From: Paenibacillus prosopidis | Lineage (GTDB): Bacteria; Bacillota; Bacilli; Paenibacillales; Paenibacillaceae | Assembly (NCBI RefSeq): GCF_003337375.1 | Contig: NZ_QPJD01000010.1 | Coordinates: 1-64,000, forward strand | Direction: 5' to 3' | Length of the DNA: 64,000 nt | In this document: piece after piece, positions 23,776 through 30,900 of the stretch | Layout: each line of letters starts with the position of its first letter | Position numbering within the stretch: the stretch's first letter is position 1 | Made by a program: the position numbers and the translations under genes | The notes under the pieces: generated by a model | What the model was told of the DNA's origin: nothing | Seen by the model: the letters and a program-made list of their open reading frames with translations, nothing else | The model's database searches: none

Positions 23776-24594
23776 ATGAGCAAAAACAATAATAACCGTC
23801 TTCCGCGGGCTAAAGGCTCGGAAATGGCTACCTTTTATACACCGAAGGATTGCGCGCGTAAGGTTAAGCGTATCGTATTTCAGCCGGAAAATCGGAGAAT
23901 TATAAAAGAATTTCTGACCATTCTTGAGATGAAGGAAAAGTTTATCCTGCATGATGTGCCGATTCCGAACAAAATCGTCATGTTCGGGCCCCCGGGAACA
24001 GGTAAGACATTGACTGCTTTTTATATGGCTCAGCAGCTTGATATACCGCTCGTTCTCGTACGCTTGGATACGATAATTCATAGCCATCTTGGTGAGACAG
24101 CAAGCAATGTCCGCAAAATTTTCGAATATGCCAAAGCTTCTCCCTGCGTTTTATTTCTCGACGAGTTTGATGCGATTGCGAGGACGCGCGAGAATAATGA
24201 TGAGGTCAAGGAAATGGCCCGAGTCGTGAATACGCTGCTTCAATGCTTGGATGAATTCGAATGCGATAGTATATTCATGGCGGCGACGAATTTGCAGGAG
24301 GAGCTCGATCACGCAGTATGGCGCAGGTTCGATACAAAAATGACGTACGGAATGCCAGATGAAGCTACAAGAAGTGAATATATCAGGCTGTTGATCGGCG
24401 ATTTCGAGAAGGAGGAGCAAACGCTAAAACAGGCTTCCATGTCGTTAAAGGACTGCAGCTTCGCCGACATGGAGCAAATCGTCTTGAAAGCAAAGCGAAA
24501 AGCGATTATTGAAAGCTCTATGCTTACATCCGAGCATATACGATATTCTTTTGAGGAATATAAACCTCATTTGATTGCGGGAGTCATTTCATGA
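23776..24594 (+). CDS. AAA+ ATPase, probably zinc-regulated
   Basis: A 272-residue single-domain AAA+ ATPase. Walker A is GPPGTGKT (residues 71-78), Walker B is CVLFLDEFD (Asp129, Glu130), sensor 1 is MAATN and an arginine-finger region is AVWRRFDTKM. An N-terminal extension of about 50 residues comes first. It lacks any protease, DNA-binding or membrane part. AAAGGAG precedes the ATG. Its promoter carries two sites like the Zur operator, so expression should rise when zinc is scarce. A remodelling role in zinc economy is possible; the partner is unknown. The next gene converges on it. Confidence 0.8.
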   Translation: MSKNNNNRLPRAKGSEMATFYTPKDCARKVKRIVFQPENRRIIKEFLTILEMKEKFILHDVPIPNKIVMFGPPGTGKTLTAFYMAQQLDIPLVLVRLDTIIHSHLGETASNVRKIFEYAKASPCVLFLDEFDAIARTRENNDEVKEMARVVNTLLQCLDEFECDSIFMAATNLQEELDHAVWRRFDTKMTYGMPDEATRSEYIRLLIGDFEKEEQTLKQASMSLKDCSFADMEQIVLKAKRKAIIESSMLTSEHIRYSFEEYKPHLIAGVIS

Positions 24595-24599
24595 GTATC

Positions 24600-25526
24600 T
24601 CATGATTTAGTTATCGATTCTATCATAAGAACCACTTTCCCGCGGCCATGACCGGTCTCGACTTCACGGTGCGCGGCCGAGGCCTGGCTGAGCGGATAGG
24701 TGTTCCGGATATGAATGCGCAGCTTTCCTTCCGAGTAAAGCTGAACCAGCTCGGCCAGCCGGCTCGCAGAACGATTGCTGCGAATCCATCGGACACCGAG
24801 CTCCTCTGTGAGCTGAAAGGCTACGATGGTGCCGACTCTGTCCTTGTCCTTTACAAGCTCCGCCGCCACTCGCAAACCTTCTTCTCCCGCAGCATCAAGC
24901 GCAGCATCAACACCGTTCGGTGCGAGGGCTCGCACTCGATCAATAAGACCTGCTCCATAGATAACCGGTATCGCACCAAGTGAGCGCAGGTATTCCTGGT
25001 TCGCTTCGCTTGCCGTACCGATTACAGCAGCTCCCCGTGCCCTAGCCACCTGAACCGCGACTGTGCCAACCCCGCCAGCCGCACCGTTAATAAGGACGGT
25101 ATCGCCCTTTCCAACCCGCAATTCAGCCATAGCGGTATGCGCGGTTTGGCCGGCGCCGGAAAGTCCCCCGGCAACCTCCCATGGCATGGTGTCGGGCTTA
25201 GCCACAATCTGATTGACTGGTACCACTACGTACTCGGCATAGGTGAACTGGAGCCGGAAGCCGAGGACCTCTGCACCGACTGCAAAGTAGGTCACACCCT
25301 CGCCGATCTGGTCAATTACACCCGCGAACTCACCGCCTGTGACATGTGGAAAGGTGATGGTTACACCAGGCGGACTGAAGCCATTGCGTACAGCACAATC
25401 TACCGGCTGCACTCCGGCTGCCTTTACACGGATCCGTACCTCACCGGCGCCCGCTTGCGGTGTTTCGATCTCTATAAGCTCCAACATCTCCGGTGAACCA
25501 AAAGAATAAAATCCTGCTGCTCTCAT
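24600..25526 (-). CDS. Zinc-less NADPH-dependent quinone-oxidoreductase-like enzyme (MDR family)
   Basis: A 308-residue medium-chain dehydrogenase/reductase. The N-terminal GroES-like domain contains EVRIRVKAAGVQPVDCAVRN and the Rossmann nucleotide site is NGAAGGVGTVAVQ. No structural-zinc Cys cluster is present, which places it with quinone oxidoreductase/Zta-crystallin-like reductases. The ATG at 25526 follows AGGAGGAATTTT. It is divergently transcribed from a LysR regulator gene about 130 bases away, which probably controls it in response to an aldehyde, quinone or similar stress. It ends only 5 bases from the convergent AAA+ gene. Confidence 0.85.
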   Translation of the reverse strand: MRAAGFYSFGSPEMLELIEIETPQAGAGEVRIRVKAAGVQPVDCAVRNGFSPPGVTITFPHVTGGEFAGVIDQIGEGVTYFAVGAEVLGFRLQFTYAEYVVVPVNQIVAKPDTMPWEVAGGLSGAGQTAHTAMAELRVGKGDTVLINGAAGGVGTVAVQVARARGAAVIGTASEANQEYLRSLGAIPVIYGAGLIDRVRALAPNGVDAALDAAGEEGLRVAAELVKDKDRVGTIVAFQLTEELGVRWIRSNRSASRLAELVQLYSEGKLRIHIRNTYPLSQASAAHREVETGHGRGKVVLMIESITKS

Positions 25527-25659
25527 AAAATTCCTCCTATAATAAATCACGAATTGCCGCTTGTGTAGTTCTATTTTATAATGGGTATCTAATAAATAAA
25601 AATATATCTTACACTATATAATATATGCCTTTGAGTATATGAATGGAGGATTGTACCGT

Positions 25660-26580
25660 ATGGAACTGCTGCAGCTGCATTATTTTCGAACGGTCGCCAG
25701 GCTGGAACATATGACGAAAGCCGCGCAGGAGCTTCACATCGCTCAACCTGCGCTCAGCAAGACTATCGCCAGATTGGAAGAGGATTTAGGCGTACCGCTA
25801 TTCGACCGGCAGGGCAGGCAAATCCGGCTCAATACTTTCGGAAAAGCATTTTTGGCGAAGGCGGAGACAGCATTAACAGCTTTGGAAGAGGGTAGAAGAG
25901 AACTCGCCGATCTCGCGGGAATGGAGCGCGGGAGCATTCATTTGGCAGCTCCTACACTTAATCGCCTATCGGGACTTATAGGTGATTTTCTTACATTACA
26001 TCCTGAAGTTCAATTCCATCTCGCTCAAGCTTCGACAGAGGAAATGGTTCAGCAGCTCGAAAATGGCCAAATCGATTTCTGCTTCACAGCGCTGCCGATC
26101 GGACGGCCGGGAATTCATGAATTACCTGTATTGAATGAAGAAGTTTTCCTTGCCGTGCCTCCCGGGCATCGATTGGCTTCACGGACCAGCATTAATCTGA
26201 GCGAGGTGGCCGACGAGTCTTTTATCGGATACAAGAAAGAAAATATTTTCCGGAAAAGGGATGATGAAATTTTTGAGAAGGCTGGAATAACGCCGAACAT
26301 CGTGTGCGAGATTAACGAACCTTCCGCCAAAGCAAGCCTTATTAAAGCCGGACTAGGCATCGCATTTGTCGGGGCATGCAATAGAAGCGATGAAGCTCCG
26401 CCTCTTCCGTTTGTGTTACTGCACATTGATAATCCAAGATGTCAGAGCTCCTTTCAATTGGCATGGCATGAGAAGCATTACCTGTCCAAAGCGGCATGTG
26501 AGTTTCGGGACTTTGCGGTTCAATATTTTGCCGGGAAAAGAGGACAAAATCCATTTGACAAAAATTTGATAATCAAATAA
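25660..26580 (+). CDS. LysR-family transcriptional regulator
   Basis: A 306-residue regulator. The N-terminal winged helix-turn-helix is clear (MELLQLHYFRTVARLEHMTK, then ALSKTIARLEEDLGVPLFDR), and the C-terminal effector-binding domain spans about residues 90-295. The ATG at 25660 stands 11 bases behind GGAGG; a weaker in-frame start lies 21 bases earlier. Divergence from the MDR-family oxidoreductase gene is the classic LysR arrangement, so that gene and itself are the likely targets. Confidence 0.85.
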   Translation: MELLQLHYFRTVARLEHMTKAAQELHIAQPALSKTIARLEEDLGVPLFDRQGRQIRLNTFGKAFLAKAETALTALEEGRRELADLAGMERGSIHLAAPTLNRLSGLIGDFLTLHPEVQFHLAQASTEEMVQQLENGQIDFCFTALPIGRPGIHELPVLNEEVFLAVPPGHRLASRTSINLSEVADESFIGYKKENIFRKRDDEIFEKAGITPNIVCEINEPSAKASLIKAGLGIAFVGACNRSDEAPPLPFVLLHIDNPRCQSSFQLAWHEKHYLSKAACEFRDFAVQYFAGKRGQNPFDKNLIIK

Positions 26581-26591
26581 AGTAATGATAT

Positions 26592-26604
26592 GTAAACGTT
26601 TACG
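26592..26604 (+). promoter_or_regulatory. LacI-family operator before the lacI gene
   Basis: GTAAACGTTTACG is the same core as at 3064-3079 and 27684-27695. It lies 54 bases before the regulator start codon, pointing to autoregulation. Confidence 0.65.
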
Positions 26605-26657
26605 CGGAATCCAGAACAACGTTTATAAAATTGAGTCGCAAGCACGGGTGTTATTTT

Positions 26658-27662
26658 ATGAATGAAAATAAAAATATTAGCATAAAAGACGTAGCCAAAC
26701 ATGCCAATGTATCAACCGCTACCGTGTCGCATGTGATTAACGGAACTCGATTTGTATCTGAGGAAACGAAGCGGAAGGTTCATCAAGCGATGGACGACTT
26801 GAACTATCGAATTAATTCAGTTGCCCGATCCTTAAGGAGCCGTAAGTCACATGTCATCGCTTTTTTGGCCCCAATCTTAGCTTCGGAAACATCGAATTTT
26901 TTCTTTATGTCCGTAGCCGCCGGCATTCAAAGCGTGCTCAAACAAAATAACTATCATCTTGTACTTAGTGATTCGCATGAAGAGCTGGAGTTCGAAGAGG
27001 ATGAAATTCGAATGCTGAGCTCCCAGATGATAGATGGCCTCATTATGGCTCCTGCCAGCAGAGAATGCGATTATGATCAGCATTTTGGCGATTATCCGGT
27101 TGTGTATATAGACAGAGTTCCAAACAATCATCAGAGAGATAGTGTGCTGGTCGATAATAAGACCGTTTCCAAAGAAGCGGTGCAGATGCTGATCGGGAAA
27201 GGGCATAAGCGAATCGCTTTTCTGTCAGGCCCTCATACGCTAACGACGACTGAGGAACGTTACGAAGGATATATAGAGGCACTAACCGAAGCCGGCATAG
27301 CGGTTGACTCTCAGCTAATTAGAATAGGAGAGGTAACTCTGAGCAACGGATATCAGTTAACGGATGTTTTGCTGCAGCACGATCCATCGGCTATTTTTGT
27401 GACGGATAACGTAATGGCGATGGGAGTTATGTCCTATCTTCAAGAGAAATCGATTCGTGTACCCGGCCGGATCGCTGTCGTTGCCTTCGATGAATTTCAA
27501 TGGACGCGAATAACGTCGCCACCGCTTACCGTGATTGAGCAGCCGGCTTTTGAACTGGGCGTCAAGGCAGCGGAGGTTATGCTCGAAAGAATAGAAAATG
27601 CGAATGCGCCTAGACAGGAACACCGTCTAACTGCAAAACTTATAGTCAGACAATCGAGCTGA
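26658..27662 (+). CDS. LacI-family regulator of fructan use
   Basis: A 334-residue repressor. The N-terminal helix-turn-helix reads SIKDVAKHANVSTATVSHVI with the hinge helix NSVARSLRS. The rest is a periplasmic-binding-like sensor (about residues 62-334). The ATG at 26658 is chosen because the DNA-binding motif begins 8 residues later. The same operator core lies upstream of this gene, of the secreted fructanase that follows and, 24 kb away, of ABC operon 1. I infer that it represses all three until a fructose-containing sugar is bound. Confidence 0.9.
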   Translation: MNENKNISIKDVAKHANVSTATVSHVINGTRFVSEETKRKVHQAMDDLNYRINSVARSLRSRKSHVIAFLAPILASETSNFFFMSVAAGIQSVLKQNNYHLVLSDSHEELEFEEDEIRMLSSQMIDGLIMAPASRECDYDQHFGDYPVVYIDRVPNNHQRDSVLVDNKTVSKEAVQMLIGKGHKRIAFLSGPHTLTTTEERYEGYIEALTEAGIAVDSQLIRIGEVTLSNGYQLTDVLLQHDPSAIFVTDNVMAMGVMSYLQEKSIRVPGRIAVVAFDEFQWTRITSPPLTVIEQPAFELGVKAAEVMLERIENANAPRQEHRLTAKLIVRQSS

Positions 27663-27683
27663 CTATTCTTTTTAATGATTACG

Positions 27684-27695
27684 TAAACGATTACG
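27684..27695 (+). promoter_or_regulatory. LacI-family operator before the secreted fructanase
   Basis: GTAAACGATTAC lies within ACGTAAACGATTACGCG (27682-27698), 228 bases before the start codon. It is identical to the first tandem operator of operon 1. A related sequence, GTTTGCGTAAAC, occurs at 27757-27768. Confidence 0.65.
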
Positions 27696-27721
27696 CGATT
27701 TTTTTCATCCCTAATTATAAT

Positions 27722-27750
27722 TGATAATAAACTTATCATTATCATTATCA
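27722..27750 (+). promoter_or_regulatory. Fur-box-like ATCATT repeat
   Basis: TGATAATAAACTTATCATTATCATTATCA contains three tandem ATCATT units; on the minus strand this is GATAAT repeated, the hexamer arrangement bound by Fur. It could equally be a simple-sequence tract. The match to the 7-1-7 Fur box is about 13 of 15. Confidence 0.3.
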
Positions 27751-27922
27751 TTAATCGTTTGCGTAAACTTTAATCCAGTTTTAAAGGTGGTGATTACTTT
27801 TTAATATTTGAAATCGCTTACATAACCCTGCAACCAATTTAAATCACCATTGCTCACGTCGGCAATTTTAGAAAATTATTTTTTCCATTAATTAACAGTT
27901 TATTTGGGGAGGCTAGCAATGC

Positions 27923-30900
27923 ATGAGAAGTAAAGCTTTCAAATTAGGTTTGGCTATTTTACTCATTTGTTCGTTTTTTAATCAATTGATTCCTCCGGCT
28001 GCTGCAGGTGCAACTGATTTGATCAAGCCCGGAGAGGACCAGCTGAGACCTCTGTTTCACTACACACCGGAAAAAAACTGGCTTAACGATCCGAACGGAC
28101 TCGTTTATTATAACGGAGAATATCATATGTTCTACCAACATAAGCCCAGCGGAGATACGTGGGGAGAAATGTTCTGGGGTCACGCGGTGAGCAAGGATTT
28201 GGTCAATTGGGAAGAACTCCCGATTGCTCTTTATCCGGATGAGCTGGGTCATATTTTCTCGGGCAGCGTTGTGGTGGACTGGAATAACACGAGCGGCTTC
28301 GGGGAAGGCAACATTCCTCCGATGGTGGCTATGTTTACGCATGAGTACGGGGGCAATCAAGTTCAAAGCTTGGCTTACAGTAATGATAACGGGAGAACCT
28401 GGACGAAATATGAAGGCAATCCGGTTATTGGACAGCCGCCTGGATTGACGGTGTTCCGTGATCCAAAGGTCATCTGGCATGAGCAAACGAACAATTGGGT
28501 TATGGTTATTACGGCTGGCGACCATGTAAGCCTTTATTCCTCGCCGGACTTAAAGACGTGGACCTTTGAAAGCGATTTCGGTTCGACAGAGGGCTCGCAC
28601 AACGGTTTTTGGGAAACGCCCGATCTATTTCCGTTAGCGGTTGACGGCGACCCGAATCATACGAAATGGGTGCTGACAGTTAGTTTGTCTGGAGGCGCTC
28701 CCGCCTTCGGATCAGGCATGCAATATTTTGTAGGCGATTTTGATGGAAAGAATTTCACTAACAGTAATCCGACTGACAAAGTGTTATGGGTCGACTACGG
28801 TGCAGATTTTTATGCGGGAATGACCTTCAGCGATGTGAAGGACCGCCGAATTTGGCTGGGATGGATGAATAATTGGCATTATGCGCAAACGATTCCTTCT
28901 GCAGGTTGGCGGGGTTCGATGACAGTGCCGAGAGAACTGATGCTAACGGATAAAGCTGGTGTTGGAATCCGTATGCAGCAAACACCGGCAGCCGAGCTGC
29001 AGCAGCTTCGTGGAGCTGTCACCGAAATAGCGGCTGATACGGTAACGAGCAGCACTTACGCTCTTCAAGGCATTGAAGGGCCGGCATACGAAATAATCGG
29101 CGAATTTACGATTACGGATGCTTCTGCGAGCCGGTTCGGATTCAATGTTCATGCAGGCGATGGGCAGAAGACCGCGATCGGTTACGATATCGCCCGTTCC
29201 AAGCTGTTTGTGGATCGAACGAGATCAGGAATTATCGAGTTTAACAAAGAATTCGGCTTTGAGGCGCATGAAGCAGACTACGCAGCAGGGGATACATTAA
29301 AGCTGCGTATCCTGGTTGATAAAACATCCATTGAGGTGTTTGCCGATGACGGCGCAGTTGTGTTTACCGATCAGCTGTTCCCGGATCCTGCTCACAATCA
29401 AGTTGAATTGTTCGCGGAAGGAGGATCGATCAACTATACCTCCTTGAAGGCTTATCCCTTGCGTGCTGCTAACATTGGGATCAGCGATGAACAGGGAATA
29501 ACCGAGCATGAGATACCGAATCCTGATTTTGAAAGCGGTAATCTGAACGGCTGGACAACGGAAGGCAACGCTTTTTCGAGCGATAATGTTGTTACGGATA
29601 CCGATTGGGGCTGGGGCTGCTGCTTTAATAAACAAGGCGACTATCATGTGTGGGGGGCTAAAACCGGGGACGGTCATACCGGGACATTAAAATCCGCAAC
29701 GTTCCGGCTGGGTGGTTCTGGAGAGGTCAACTTTCTAATTGGCGGAGGCAATGACATAAATAAGCTATACGTTGCTTTAGTACGGGCATCCGACAATGAG
29801 GAGCTGCTCAAAGTAACGAACACGGAATGGAAGGACGACGGAACGCTACGACGGGTACGCATGAATGCGGGTGATTATATCGGCGAACAGGTATATATGA
29901 AGGTAGTCGACGATCATACCGGAGGCTGGGGACATATTAACGTCGATGATTTCCACGTTTTGAATTACCCGGAGGCAATCGTAAATCCGGATTTTGAAAC
30001 GGGAGATCTGACAGGCTGGACGACGATCGGGACGGCCTTTACAGCACCGGTCTCAAATGCTGCCTCCTATTGGGGGAGCACGCCATTTCACCATCAAGGC
30101 GTTTTTCATGCATGGGGCTTCGAGGGAGCGAGCAATCCGGATTTTTCCGACAGAAGAACCGGAGAGATGAGATCGACTGCTTTTAAACTGGATGGCAATG
30201 GTAAGGTCAGCTTCCGCGTCGGCGGCGGAGAGGATATTAATAAGCTTTATGTAGCTCTGGTCCGTGAATCGGATGACGAAATTTTGTATAAGGCCACCGG
30301 CGCTGCTGCGACAATGGGGGAGGGCTACCGGCAAGTCGAATGGGATGCTTCGGAATATATGGGTCAGAACCTGTATATAAAAGTGGTTGATTATCATACA
30401 GGCGGCTTCGGACATATCAATGTGGATGATTTTATTGTCTATAACACCAAACCGGTTATTCCTGCTCAATTAATTAATCCGGGATTTGAAACCGGAGATT
30501 TGACGGGCTGGACGGTTGAAGGGGATGCTTTCGCAGGCGCGGTCAGCGGTCAGGCAGACTACGGAGACTCGCAGATACCGTTTGAGCAGGAAGGTTCTTA
30601 TCATGTTTGGGGATTGGCCAGCGCACCGGAAGGAACGGATGCTGACGATAGAACGGGACAATTGACCTCGCATTCTTTCATTTTGTCCGGAAACGGAAGC
30701 ATACAATTCCTCATAAGCGGCGGACAAGATTTGGAGAAGCTGTATGTTGCTTTAGTTCGCGCATCTGATGATGCTGTTTTAATGAAAGCGACAGGTTCGG
30801 ATTCAGAAACGTATACGCGTGTGTCTTGGGATGCGGTGCAATATTTAGGCGAGGAGGTCTACATCAAGGCGGTTGACCAGAAATCGGGTGATTTTGGTCA

